DNA of 64,000 nucleotides from Clavulina sp. PMI_390 (lineage: Eukaryota > Basidiomycota > Agaricomycetes > Cantharellales > Hydnaceae): positions 35,531 through 99,530 of the forward strand of contig WIDE01000065.1 in NCBI GenBank assembly GCA_015039315.1, in the 5' to 3' direction. Numbering within the stretch: the stretch's first letter is position 1; each line of letters starts with the position of its first letter. Positions 11,675-22,947 of this stretch are shown piece after piece. The notes beneath the pieces were generated by a model that did no database searches, had not been told where the DNA came from, and saw only the letters and a list, made by a program, of their open reading frames with translations. Position numbers and translations under genes: made by a program.

Positions 11675-12572
11675 GGCTGGCTAACTTGGAGGAGTGGATG
11701 GTAGGAGTTGAAGTCCGTCTGAGCTGGCTCGCTGGCTGTCGTGATGACGGGGGAGATGGAGACAGTCAAATTCCAACGGTGCGGTTCCATTCGGTTGGCT
11801 GGGGCTGATGACAGCGTGGTTCATCGGACCCTTATTTTGCTTCCATCGTGCTTCATTTTGAGCTGCCAGTGGCTCGGTCTGTCTCTGAGCATCGGCTGCG
11901 ATCGAGGATTTCTCCCGATCGACGGAGCTACCGGACGTTCCGCGGCTCAAGGTCGGCTCTCTATACATCTACTTCGCAATATCACTACTTTTAGCCTCTG
12001 GCATATCAAGCCAATCTTGTCCTCGAGTGTAGCAGAGGAACAATCTGCTTGCCAACGAGTAGGGCTGCTAAAGAAGACCCAATGCGTTACTAGCACAACA
12101 GCCAGAGAGCGGAGTCCCCATATCAGTGTTTACTACGATCAACCAGATTATCAACTAATTGTTGTAGCCGCAGGTGGATGATATACCGAAGCATGCCATG
12201 GAAAGCAAGAACGAATCACGCCACTCACAAGTGACACGTCTCTACACACGCTCTGGAAGTCTGACGCAGTCAGCTCGCTTTGATGCTCTTTAGTACGAGA
12301 GCTTTCTCTGTGTAATATTTTCTAGGCATGAATGAAGGGATGCGTGCTGTATTATGTACATGTGGATGGATGGATGGATGGATGGATGGGTAGAGGAAAT
12401 GAGGGGCAAGCAAGACTCTACATCATATAAGTTGGCATCAATTTCCACGTGCAAATGAGAAGTGATAATGAACGGCGAACGAACCTTCCTCGGGCGAATC
12501 ATCTTTGCGTGCTGACTGATGGAATATAAGAATAATAGGCACAAGCTATGCGGTTGACAACAGGACAGAGGA
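11675..12572. other. Intergenic between CFA synthase and SPT4
   Basis: Contains the 5' flank of the minus-strand synthase gene and the downstream flank of SPT4. A tetranucleotide microsatellite lies at 12363-12389. The plus-strand frame at 11741-12181 does not look protein-like and overlaps the presumed promoter, so I do not call it. Confidence 0.5.
12363..12389. repeat. GGAT tetranucleotide microsatellite, about 6.5 units
   Basis: Uninterrupted tandem GGAT repeat seen directly in the sequence, in non-coding DNA downstream of SPT4. It is likely to vary in length between strains. Confidence 0.9.
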
Positions 12573-13091
12573 TTAGTCGTCCTGGATTGTATCGCGCGGT
12601 CGATACGTGATCCCCCGCTGGTCGAGCTGTTCCTGGATGGACGGCGGTATCCTGCCCGTCACGCGCACCGCGTACAATCCCTTTACGTATGTACCTGTTA
12701 GAATCCCAAAGCAGGAACGTCAGTCGCTGTGAACGATTGGGACACGAGTGAAGGACTACGAATGGGGAGACGTACCGACTCGCTGCCAGCGCGCGACCCA
12801 CGAGTCCGTTGGGTTCGTCAGCGCAATCACGCCGTCGAATTGAGCGCTGGTGGCGCGCAGCACCTTGTCAGCTTCAGCGCCTTGGAGCTGGTGGATATCA
12901 GGAGGTTAGCTAGGCGAGTGCGATGAAGAGATAGGGGCAGGGGCAGGAGTAGTGGCAGTACGTACTTGGATGATCTCATCGCAGTTGGGACATCCGTGTT
13001 TGCGGAAGTCGGCTGAGCTCATCACAATTGAACACAGCAGGCATGCTCGGAGGTTCTTGGCTTTTTGGCCGGGGATTGGTGCAGAGTCCAT
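12573..13091 (-). CDS. SPT4: Transcription elongation factor SPT4
   Basis: A small zinc protein that binds the NGN domain of Spt5 and forms the DSIF complex, which keeps RNA polymerase II (and I) processive in the nucleus. The exons 13091-12966, 12887-12776 and 12694-12573 join in phase to 119 aa, the usual length. The start is the ATG encoding MDSAPIPGQK. The zinc site is RACLLCSIV followed by HGCPNCDEII, the family's two CxxC pairs. The core continues with FDGVIALTNPTDSWVARW and YVKGLYAVRVTGRIPP, both Spt4 hallmarks. It is divergent from the mucin-like gene, with 284 bp between the two start codons. I am very sure of the family; all four metal-binding cysteines are present. Confidence 0.95.
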
Positions 13092-13375
13092 CACAAGTTA
13101 TTGTATAGTTCTTTTAAGAAAATAATTCCTCAACAAAAAGCTTGTGAGAAAGAGATAGGAGGAGCTTTGGAGCAATGTCACTCGTTGTGTGGCCGCCCCC
13201 GGCGCTTCGGATGCGGTTCCGTCGGGGCTTACCGTGGGGCCATCAAACGACACCCGATTTGTTGTGATCCTTCCTTTTTACGCCAGCGTTCGTCTGGTTC
13301 CGACACTCCTTTTATCTGGTTTCCTTTTTCCCTTCTCTCTCGTTCCCTCTTCTTACTTGAAGGAGGTTTACAGAG
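13092..13375. promoter_or_regulatory. Divergent promoter of SPT4 and mucin-like gene
   Basis: The 284 bp between two outward-facing start codons. The stretch just before 13376 is strongly pyrimidine-rich (CT tract about 13300-13360), a common feature of fungal core promoters and transcript start regions. There is no clear TATA box on either side. Confidence 0.5.
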
Positions 13376-15473
13376 ATGTCTGGAATTACCGGTGCGTCCC
13401 AAGGACTACAGTGAGAGCCAAAGCTAATATACCCCACTCCGGCCTGGGTATATGAACAGTCATAACTTCGGGCACTGCGTAAGTCTTCATGCCTAGATTG
13501 AGACTGGCCAATGTGATCCTAATTCTCTGCTGCTGCCTGGCTGCTTCCTTCGCTCTGGTCATGCTATCCCCACTATGCCCCTGTGAATCTCCTATGACTG
13601 CAAATATGCTGGCGACCATACCTCTAGCCTCATCACGAGCGAAATACACTCCTCGGCGCCGTCTACCACCTCCTCGTAAGTCTCTATGCTCGGCCAAAGT
13701 TTTGCCTCGGAAACTTTCTACGCGACTTTTGCGAGTATTGCCGGTCACGCGCCCAAAGTGTCGGAACTTGTCATCAAGTCCCAGTGGGAGGGACGGGTCA
13801 GAGTACCCACGCACAAGAATCTTAACGCTCTCTCTGCGAGCGCCTAGCCTACGATTCACTCCAGAACTGCATGGCACATCGCGTGGCATGCATTTGCATC
13901 GCCACCCCCAGGACCCTTGCTTCCGTTATCAAATCTATCCCGCCTCAACTCTAATCTGACAAGATGTGTCGTCCCCGCTTCTTCTCTTCCCGTCTATTTT
14001 GCAATACAGCCCGAGCACCACTACCACAACTACGACGACTTCCTCCTCGTCATCGCCGAGCACTACGAGCACGACGACGACATCCAGCACTACTACAACT
14101 TCATCCTCTTCCATCCCCAGCACCACGAGCACAACCACCACCAGTTCTCCATCTACTACCTCTACTTCCAGCATCGCGGTCGTGACTCAAACGGTCACCA
14201 CTACTAGGACTACTACGCTATCATCGAGCGCAACATCCACTAGCAGTGCAGCCGGTTCAGGGTCAGCTGATTCCCTTTCAACTCCAGTCGTGTGCTAACA
14301 TGAAACAATTATCCTTTCATAGGCACTCGAGTGGATTTTTCTCCAATACTGGCGCTGTTGCCGGCGTTTTTAGTACGTATCCATTCCTTTGGGCTGTTGA
14401 GCCCAGTGTTAGGGACGGTCTCATCGGCCTTCCCATCTCCGCACCAAGTCTCTCTCGGGCCATTGACAGTTCACTGACGCTCCGCTTTTTTTTATTTGAT
14501 TTTATTTTCTTCTCTTATATCTTCTCGCCCATCGCCGCCCGAAATACATGCTTCGCGCGCCTCCTCCAAAAAACACACTATCCAATTAACCTCACAAATC
14601 GATGTCAATCATACAGCCGTTGTCGGTCTCGTCGGTCTCGTTTTTATCGTGTTTGTCGTCCTCTCTATCATCCGACAGCGCAAGGCGCGCCAGCTCGACG
14701 CAGAGATCGCTGCCGCGGCCGCCGAAGCCAACTGGCAGGCACGCAATGCCCCCACCTTCGACGATGAGGACTATGCGGGCGGAGGCGGTGGGGCAGCAGC
14801 TGGAGCGTACGGTGCGGGCGCGTCAAGCTACTATAGCGGTGGCAGCCATGGCACACATGGCGCGTATGGCCAGGCGCCATTGAGCAACAGCTCTGGTGGC
14901 GGTGGTCAATGGGACCCGTACCCAAACACTAGCAGCTCAGGACACAACTATGCTGGCGGTGGTGGTGGCGGCTACGAGGCTGCTGCTGCGCTGGGTGCTG
15001 GGGCCGGGGCGTACGCGGCTGGACAAGGGATGCGCAATAGGAGGATGAGCGCAGGTACGACTACGACGGCTGGGATGGCTGGGTTCGGCGCTCGTGGGTA
15101 CGGTGGTCAACAGCAGCAGCCACAAGGACCTGCGCCAGGCGAGTACTATGATCCGTATGGCCAGCAGCCCAAACAGCCCCAGCAACAGCAGCAGCACTAT
15201 CAGCAGCCAGCACAACAGGGTCAATACGATGATGCGTATGGAGGCGAGCTTGCGTATGATGACCCCGAGCCCGAGCACGACTATCCGCCTCAAGCTCAGC
15301 ATCAGCCTTCGTACCTGCGTCAGGCGGGCAGGCAGGATAGCAGTGGGACATACAATGATGAGGAGCACGAGATGGCCGTGCCGAGGGCACTAAGGGTATG
15401 TCTCTCCTGATTTTTGATACTGGTTTTCACTCGCTGACTCATGATGCGTCTTACGCAGGTTGCAAATGAATGA
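13376..15473 (+). CDS. Mucin-like single-pass membrane protein with Gln/Gly-rich tail
   Basis: Hand-spliced as 13376-13391, 13460-13478, 13628-13675, 14010-14261, 14323-14372, 14617-15395 and 15459-15473; all phases agree, giving 392 aa. The N-terminus MSGITVITSGTALITSEIHS has no classical signal peptide and leads into about 90 residues that are almost only Ser and Thr, a likely O-mannosylated extracellular stalk. The one membrane helix is VVGLVGLVFIVFVVLSII, followed by basic RQRKARQ (positive-inside, so the tail is cytosolic). The tail is Gly/Tyr/Ala-rich with a Gln-rich tract (about 15107-15220) and an acidic end. This architecture recalls Mid2/Wsc-type wall-stress sensors, but I see no WSC or other cysteine domain, so sensor function is inference only. 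Three small 5' exons (16, 19 and 48 nt) could be missed by automatic annotation. Confidence 0.75.
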
Positions 15474-16971
15474 GGCACCATCCCATGATACTCGAACTCC
15501 CTTCTTCTCCTTCCTCACCTGCTGAGTGAAGACAGTTCCCTCCCCCCGTAATGTATCATGGCAACGTGTTCCTCTGTCCTATCCTATTCTATCTATTTCA
15601 TTCTATCTGAGAGGCTATCGTCACGCCAGTGCTTTCGTATTGTTTTCACGTATTTTTTTTCTCTTTCGCCCCTACGTCTTGGCTTGAAGCCGTAGTTTCA
15701 TGTTTTCTTTTTTCCTTCCCTCTTTGGTTCTTGTCTGTGTCTGGACATTTCTTGTTGCTGTCCCGTCATGCGTTGTTTTTCTTAATATGTTTGTTGGTCA
15801 CTTTTTTGTTGCGTCTCTACTTCCCCCCGCTTACTGGCCTAGCCTAGCTCGTATCGAGGCGGTGCATGATATCCAAGCGGTTGTTGTCGTTGTTGCTCTT
15901 GATATCAGGCGTGTATTATCTTCATTTGTTTTGTTGGCGTGATATATGGTATATTCCCCACAACGAGGGTTCCGCGGCACAGCACTCCTTCTTTGCATCG
16001 ATATCATGGATGAAGCCTCAGGGTTCTTATCCTTCATTCGCATATCGATTAGGTTTGCGCTTAGAAATAGGAAGGGTCCAAGGCTTCTGGCGTGGGGGGA
16101 TGGAGCAACTTGTAAACCCTTATCAATGGAACTGCTATTTTGCATCAATCGTTCACCTGAGGGCCCGGCGACATCACTAAGCATCGCCTGGTGCACGGAT
16201 TTAGGCCGTACGGCATGGATATAAACCCCTAGCATTCTAGTTTGTCACAGCCCAGCGCTATATGGCAAATCGTCAGGTACAAAAGCAAAGAAAGCTTTGG
16301 GTTCCGAGCGGTGCCGAAAAAAGAATCACGTGCTCGTTATTATTCCTTGCCCCACACTGGCACACAACCGCCAACACTGGTCGTTCACGCACGATCCCCA
16401 AGTGGGCATCTAGGTATGAAGTGTGTGAATGGGAGCATGAACCTGTTTGCACGTGGCCCTTACGTCCATTATCTTGGCCCATTGTGAGATCTTGTCCGTG
16501 AAATCGGAGTTTAGTGCCCTGCTGCTATGAGAAGATCTGGTCTCCTCAGGCTGAGGTTCCCCTGAATTTCCACCATGTGGCTTATCTCTCCGGGATCTTT
16601 CACATCCCTTCACCACTTGCCTCGTATGAGCATCGCTGCTATCACTCGGATGACCACAAATATGGTATCTGATGAAGTCTAGAATGCTAGTCAATCCCAA
16701 TCCCTGCATCGAGATGCCTACTGCTAGTCCGATAGACAAGGAAGCTACTAATTTCAGGCGTTATCTCCCCGCAACTCAGTGACGAGAACCATCCCAGATT
16801 TACAAACCTTTTGCAAAAGGCACTGAAGTCCCCTTTCCCTCCAGCAATGAATGATCCTCCATCGCCTGTATTCACACCTAAGTATCCTGCTGCCTTATTG
16901 GAACCAGCATAAATACCGAAGCCTCCCAGTGTGGACTTAGTGACTGCGCTTTCGCCTCCCTCCCCTTCACG
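15474..16971. other. Intergenic, no gene recognised
   Basis: The first 400 bp are T-rich and pyrimidine-biased, fitting the 3' region of the mucin-like gene. The remainder leads to the MFS-3 promoter. Frames on both strands at 15830-16240 and 16242-16740 do not resemble proteins. No RNA gene was recognised. Confidence 0.5.
16909..16915 (+). promoter_or_regulatory. TATA-like element of MFS-3
   Basis: ATAAATA lies about 60 nt before the MFS-3 start codon, comparable with the elements in front of MFS-1 and MFS-2. Confidence 0.45.
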
Positions 16972-19481
16972 ATGTCTTCCGATCCTAACGCTCACGACAC
17001 GAAACCCGTTAACGAGAAGCCTAGCGATGGCATCGACATCAATGAGTCCCTCTCCTCGGATGATAAAGCACGTTTCGACTCGGGTCATATCGAGATCGCT
17101 GCTGAGACCTCGCTCTCAGCATGGACGCCAGAGGCAGAGCGCAAGCTCCTCTGGAAAATCGACCTTGCCCTCGTTCCATGGCTCACTTTGCTCTACTTGC
17201 TCTCGTGCCTGGATCGAGTGAGCATTGGTAGCGCGAGCTTGTATGGTCTAGCAGCGAATCTGCACATGACCAACCAGCAGTACTTGTGGGCGTTGACACT
17301 GTTCTTCTTCTCTTATGGCGTATTCGAGGTGCGTTCCCCAATCGAATGCGGACGCTTTAGTGCTTAATTGTATTTGTAGGTCCCATCAAATATCCTGCTG
17401 AAACGCCTTAGCCCTCGAATCTGGCTCAGCACTATCATGGTAATCTGGGGGATCGTCATGACCACTCAAGGGCTGGTTCACAACGCTGGTGGGCTAATGA
17501 GTAAGTCCACGTATTCATTCTCAACCCTTAATAAGGGTCATAATCCAATTGATCGATGATCCTCCTCTCACGCATCGTCCACACACAACCCGATTTGGCG
17601 GAATTAGCGGCCCGCTTCTTCCTTGGCGTGGCAGAGGCAGGATTGTTCCCAGGTGTTCTTTACTATCTTTCTTGTTGGTACAAGCGTGCGGAGGTTGGAC
17701 GTCGCATGGCGATCTTTTGGTCCTCTGCTACTGCTGCAGTCGCTTTTGGTGGCTTGCTTGCTGCGGCCATTTCGAATATGCATGGCATTGGAGGCAAACC
17801 AGCCTGGGCTTGTACGTCATCTCCTAATGCACTTGTACTCTTTGTACATTGGTGTTGGCGTTTGGATATCTCAGACAATTTCCTTAATAGGGATCTTTAT
17901 CCTTGAGGGATTACTGACTGTGGTAGTTGGATTTGCTTCATTCTGGGTCATTCAAAACTTCCCTGAGGATGCCAAGGTGAGCTTTCTGTGTTCATCACTG
18001 GATGCTATCATGCCACTGAACGAAATGATGACCTAGATCCTGACTGATGAAGAACGTAAGTTGGGCAACGGTAGCCTTAATTCGGAAAATTGACGTTGTG
18101 TCCAGGTAAATTTGTGATCAGACGGCTTCAGGAAGACGCACAATTCAGTGCTGGAGGAGAGAAACTGAATAAGAAACACGTTTGGGCTGCTGTAACAGAT
18201 TGGAAGACTTGGCTCGGTAGTAAGCGTCTACGTCGTTTCTTTACTCTAGCACCTTTTTCCTTGACTCTGACGATCACCCCACGCTTATATCATTCTTGAA
18301 ATTAGTGCTTTGCTTCGCCGGCGGGTGAGTCTCTTTGGTTCTCTTCATGCTAGCCACTAAGTAGCTTGTCCGCTGCATCACAAAGTCTCTGCCCGGTTTA
18401 CGCTATCGCTCTTTTCCTCCCGAGCATCATCCATGAACTGGGGTACCGAGCGACACCAGCCAACCTCATGGGTGTACCAGCCGTCTTCACGGGCACTATC
18501 ACCACCATTAGTGTTGGTTTCTTGTCTGACCGTTATGGGCGCAGAGGGTGGTGGAACGTGTACGTTTTGTCCTGTGCTGCTTCCCTCCCTCGTCATCCCT
18601 CATTGATTCAATCCATTCCTTCCGTCTTTAGCGGTTCATGCATTGTTGGGATCACAGGATATATAATTCTTCTCGCTTCTAATACCAAGGGAGTGACATA
18701 CTTCGGCGTCTTCGTGGCGTCAGCCGGAATCTGTCCTCTGATTCGTATGTCGATCACTCTTGTTCTAGGCCTTCCTTTGGATGCTGATTTTCTGTTCATG
18801 GCGCACGGTCAATTTGCTACCTTTCTTGGCCGGTATCAGCTAATACAATGTAGGTGCTCAAGATCGCTAATGTCAGTTTCTTACCTCTGACGCTGTTCTC
18901 AAGGGCTTGGATGAGTAACAACATTGAAGGGACGCACAAGCGATCCGTCAGCATCGCGATGATCGGAAGGTTTGTGCTTCCTCGTTTATCAGAGTGATCA
19001 TAGCACTCATATCTTCTTTTAGTTTTGTGGGTAGACATCTACATGATGCTGCGAGATTGTTCCCTGATTATGATAACATTACTTTCTGCTTAGGGCACCC
19101 TCAATGGCGCAGTAGCAAGCAACATTGTGAGCTTTGCCTTCATATTATGTCTAAACTTCCTTGATTTTTCCCTCCGCTGAAATCAGCTTATATATTCCAT
19201 CCTAGTACCGCGCGAAGAATGCTCCATGGTACCGCATGGGTCACGCTATCTCGCTCGCCTATGTGGCAATGACGCTCATCACATCCCTGCTCTTTATTTA
19301 CTTCCTCGACCGAGAGAACAAGGCGCGTGATGCTGGATTACGCGATGAGCTGATTTTATCAGAACATTCCAGCGAGAAAGGTGAAGACGATAGGAGCTTT
19401 GCAGGGGGAACGTACGAAACGGTGGATGAGGCGAGAAGAGAGAAGGGCGATTGCTGGAGTGGATACCGCTATGTCCTCTAA
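16972..19481 (+). CDS. MFS permease, Dal5-like, paralogue of MFS-1 (MFS-3)
   Basis: An anion:cation symporter-type permease with many short exons. Start at the ATG 16972 (MSSDPNAHDTKPVNEK). TM1 is KIDLALVPWLTLLYLLSCLD with DRVSIGSA; exon 1 ends at 17328 (..FFSYGVFE, donor GTGCGT) and the next begins VPSNILLKRLSPRIWLS. Then come FFLGVAEAGLFPGVLYYLSC and KRAEVG, GLLTVVVGFASFWVIQNFPE before the central loop, and KHVWAAVTDWKTWLG. The second half has AIALFLPSIIHELGYRATP, LSDRYGRRGWWN, GITGYIILLASNTKGVTYFG, SNNIEGTHKRS, and the last helices from GHAISLAYVAMTLITSLLF. The tail DAGLRDELILSEHSSEK matches MFS-1. Some internal exons are only about 19-33 nt (for example about 18038-18056, encoding ILTDEER). 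Substrate unknown. Confidence 0.85.
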
Positions 19482-20199
19482 ATCCACATGGTAGTGCAGG
19501 TTGTAAACCAAATTAGCCGTACCACGGTGATGGGGGGCTTTGTTTCCTTCTACTTCTTCTCTGCACATTATACTCATAATTAGCGATGTGGCTGGCGATG
19601 ATGGTGTTCGCTCATCTAATTGGACCTCCTGTCCACTGTGCCGTCTTGATCCGTTGTGCCGTTCTCCCTGGCACTGCTTCCACAAATTCTGGTCCAGATC
19701 GCTGGTGCCCGCCAAATACCTAATCACAGTCCGGCAAATGACCTGAAACCAAACAGAACAGAACAGAAAGAGGCAATCTGTGTCAAATGGCACCAGCAAA
19801 CGAGATATTGTTACTTCTACAGATATTCTCATGGTATGGCGCGCGAATCATCGGCGGCTTGACGCCTAGCGCCGCGCAGTCGAGGCGCGTTGCTAGCCCC
19901 GAAAAACACTCATATTGAGAGCATATACATCGCTGTTTCTAGGTCGCTGGCTTATCCGCCTATAAATGCGCTTTCTAGCGCCGATTTCTTAGCCCATCTC
20001 GCTGCCCTTTTGTTTACTTTTGACTGCCAGACTGCGATCGCCCGTGGCGTTTCGCCCCAGCCACATATATAAGATTGGCCCACCCAGCCACGCCAAACTC
20101 CCCCACTCCTTTCTGTTCCTCTCCTCTTCCACTCCATACATCCGCTAGTCGGCCCCAATTGCTCTGAACTCCAGCGACTTTCGAATACTTTGAATCATC
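19482..20199. other. Intergenic with promoter of the Cys-rich gene
   Basis: The downstream flank of MFS-3, then a region leading into the small Cys-rich gene. The last 130 bp hold a strong TATATAAG element and a CT-rich tract (20094-20140). No protein-like frame was found. Confidence 0.5.
20066..20073 (+). promoter_or_regulatory. TATA box of small Cys-rich gene
   Basis: A canonical TATATAAG 127 nt before the proposed ATG at 20200, followed by a pyrimidine-rich stretch. This supports the small gene being transcribed, with a leader of roughly 90-100 nt. Confidence 0.6.
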
Positions 20200-20773
20200 A
20201 TGTGTTGGACTTCGTTCTATTACGTGCAGTATGGTGCTGTCCTTTCCGTTCAAGCTCGTATGACGTGCTTTCAAGCTAATTGGACTTCTTCAGATTGCGG
20301 TAGGCCTTCTTGAATCACTGGGTGGACCCCCAGGTTGCTTATTGAGCTTCAGGTCATCACTATGTGCAGCAGGGCCAAGACCCAGCGGGGACAGTGGTGA
20401 GTCAATGGATGCAAACGTCACACGACGTGTGTTATGCTAATGCCCTGTCGAATACCGGGCTCACAGACCGACTGCGGAGACACTCTATGCCGCTTTAGCA
20501 GGTCACATCCGAGAGCTTGCCAGGGGCCAAGTTGTGTGGCGCTGGGTAAGTTGGGTCTTTGCGGCACGATCCACCGACTTATCTGACATACGTGTTTTCA
20601 TATTCTAGGACATGCTCAGCAGTGAGTCATCTGCCCCTCTACATCGCTCTCGTGAACAGCCACCCCGCTGAACTGACCATCTTGTCAGCCGTTCATCGCC
20701 CAAAGAGATTTGGGAGCCCCGCCGGCCGGGGAAATGCCCATGGACTTGCACAAATCCTCATAACGCTAGGTGA
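20200..20773 (+). CDS. Small cysteine-rich CGH-motif protein, six exons
   Basis: Spliced by hand as 20200-20233, 20294-20299, 20353-20396, 20467-20545, 20609-20621 and 20689-20773; every junction is GT..AG and the phases give an 86-aa protein. It starts MCWTSFYYVQYDCGHHYVQQ and continues with TDCGDTLCRFSRSHPRAC, then CVALG, and ends with KCPWTC. The order Cys-Gly-His, Asp-Cys-Gly, Cys-x-Phe-Ser-x-Ser-His and two late cysteines matches what I recall of small uncharacterised basidiomycete proteins beginning MC..CGH. The spaced Cys/His suggest metal binding, but there is no signal peptide and the function is unknown. Exons of 6 and 13 nt make it easy to miss. A strong TATA box precedes it. Confidence 0.65.
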
Positions 20774-21575
20774 AGCCGGAATACACCTTGGTAACATTCG
20801 AGCGCTTGAGGCCTTGCTGTATTATCTGCGCCTGTACTCGATCTACGTTATTGCTACTATAGTTGCGCTGTCCCACTTCCTCACTATAATCTCCACCTTT
20901 TTCACGCTGTTCATTAGACGCCTCTTCACGATATATTGCCTTGTAATGAGATGTGGTGCCATTTCTCCTGTCGAGTCTTGATGGGATATTCCCCTGATGT
21001 GCTGAAACTGATCCGAGGCCTCCGATCTACGTAAGCTCAGCGTCGCCTATCATAACAGATCTAAGCCCAAGATTCGTCTCTCCGCCCTACGGCGGCTCAA
21101 TAAACCTCGAATTACGAAGCCGCCGTGTTCACAAGGCCCAGCCCCAAATCCCTCCGTATTGCCGTCTATTGACTAACGCGGCCTACCTTGGTGACATCAG
21201 TTCCTTAAGAGTCATTTGGAAGTTTTCCCGCGTGTTCGGAAATTCGGAGTGTCAGAATATTGGCGAATTTCCGGCCGCCGGTCCAGTGGGCTTCACTATG
21301 AGTTACTGAGATCAACCGCCCGTTCGCAATAGACCGCATATACCGTCTTCCTCTTGGTTATACTCACCGCGCGGAGGAGCGCCACCATCAGTCCAATGCG
21401 TCATGTCTATGTGCACAGCTGCATCAGCAGCATAACATTGCTTCGGATAAGTGGGGACGGACCGGATTAGGCAGTAACCGATCTTGGCACGTGTCCTAGT
21501 CCGTACTCTGATCCCAGTAATAATCTAGGTTCTTTCGATTGTTCTCCGAGGCTCATTTCTGAAAAAATCGATATA
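20774..21575. other. Intergenic, no gene recognised
   Basis: About 800 bp between the Cys-rich gene and the epimerase. No frame on either strand looks protein-like, and no RNA gene or repeat was recognised. Confidence 0.5.
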
Positions 21576-22811
21576 ATGGGTAGAGTTGTGATCACTGGAA
21601 GGTGCGGAATGGCCATGCGCACGCCGCTCAACTGACGCTGACCCTCACTTGGGCGCTCAATAACCACGCTAAATCTCATGCTCTGCCTTTGTAACATCTC
21701 GAAAACCGTCTGCCATCCGGCGATCTAATCAATACCTGTGCGAATCATACGACCCATAGCTCGGGACTTGTGGGAACTGGAGTCGTGTCGTATGCCCTGA
21801 AGCATACAAACCACAGTCTGCTTCTCGTTGATAACCAGCCTCGAAATGACGAGATCAAGGCTCTTCTCGACGAGCACAGCGCAAGAGTCGAATATAAAAC
21901 CGCCGATCTCACTGATACGAAGGTGCGTGCCTGGAGCGACTCGCAGCTCATGCGCTGTATTTGCGTAACTAATTGTTGTCTGTGCATGATGCCTCCCACG
22001 TTTCATATTAACAGATTTGGGAAGACGTCTTGAAAGGAGCCGATGCTCTGATCCATCTCCCCGCAATTTATGGAGCCAAATGGGATAAATTTTCAATTGG
22101 CAACACAAACCCCGTTTTGTCCTGGAACGCGCTTTGTTCTGCAATGGATGCAGGTATTCAGCGGGTAGTTATGATGAGCAGGTGCGTCAGGTTTATCATA
22201 TAGGGTCGCTCTTCAAGCGATGTCTCATTCTGTCCCGCACCTGGTTATTTGTTTTGCTGTTCAGCATTAATGCGATCGGTGGCCTCTTCAACAAGGAATG
22301 CCCTAAATTTTCGTACTTCCCGGTGGACGAAGATCACCCATCCATTGCAGAGGATGCATACTCTGCATCCAAGCAGATCCTCGAGGTTCAGGCAGATTGC
22401 ACTGCACGTCTTGTCAACCAGCCCAATTCAGACAAGAAGATTTGGATTGCTTCTATCCGGCCACATTTTGTTGCCGATGAGAAGCTCAAGCTAGAGCTCG
22501 ACGCAGAGACACGGAAGGATCTGTGGGGATGGACGAATCGAGAAGCCCTTGCTCGCGCATGCTTCCTTGCTCTAGAAATGAAGGAACGCGGTGTTAGTCC
22601 TGGCCACGAGAGGTTCTTCATTGTGGGAGAAGAGCACTGCTGTGTGGGACAAAATGCGATGGACATGGCAGCCAAGTATTATCCCAACACAGAAATCCGC
22701 ACTGAAGGAAGCAGGTTGGAGCCACAACAGGGCTTTTACTCTGGGGCCAAGGCCGAGCGCCTCTTAGGGTGGAAGCACACTGGTGGCGAGAACCCTCGAA
22801 AAGAATGGTAG
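21576..22811 (+). CDS. NAD(P)-dependent epimerase/dehydratase, extended SDR
   Basis: A Rossmann-fold nucleotide-sugar epimerase or reductase of the extended short-chain dehydrogenase family. The ATG at 21576 opens MGRVVITGS, and a first intron of about 150 nt ends at an AG near 21751. Joining gives TGSSGLVGTGVVSYALK, the GxxGxxG cofactor loop, followed by LLLVDN (acidic end of beta-2, favouring NAD). Then come YKTADLTDTK, IHLPAIYGAKW, and VVMMSSINAIGG with the serine strand. The catalytic YSASK motif follows with the expected spacing, and IASIRPHFVADE after it. The C-terminal half binds substrate and ends SGAKAERLLGWKHTGGEN. Length is about 320 aa, normal for the family. It is convergent with the small minus-strand gene. 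The exact substrate cannot be told from sequence. Confidence 0.85.
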
Positions 22812-22947
22812 GAGACATGTATTCATTGAAGAAAGTTAGGAAACTAGGGACTGTGTTACTATTACTGTGTCAGAGCGCAATCCCAGCATGTTACATTGAT
22901 GGAGCCGCTCACCTGAACTACGGCAACAATTCTGTGCTAATGCTGAG

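Noticed and set aside
13386..13889. 167-codon minus-strand frame
   Set aside because: It overlaps exons and introns of the mucin-like plus-strand gene, is Arg-rich and has no family features; the plus-strand splice phases fit exactly.
13489..13959. 156-codon plus-strand frame starting with a hydrophobic, signal-like segment
   Set aside because: It reads through two introns of the spliced model, becomes Arg-rich and ends in a stop; the tiny-exon model keeps phase into the Ser/Thr stalk.
20559..20981. 140-codon plus-strand frame with a hydrophobic end
   Set aside because: It uses a different frame from the well-phased six-exon Cys-rich gene and extends past its stop with no domain.
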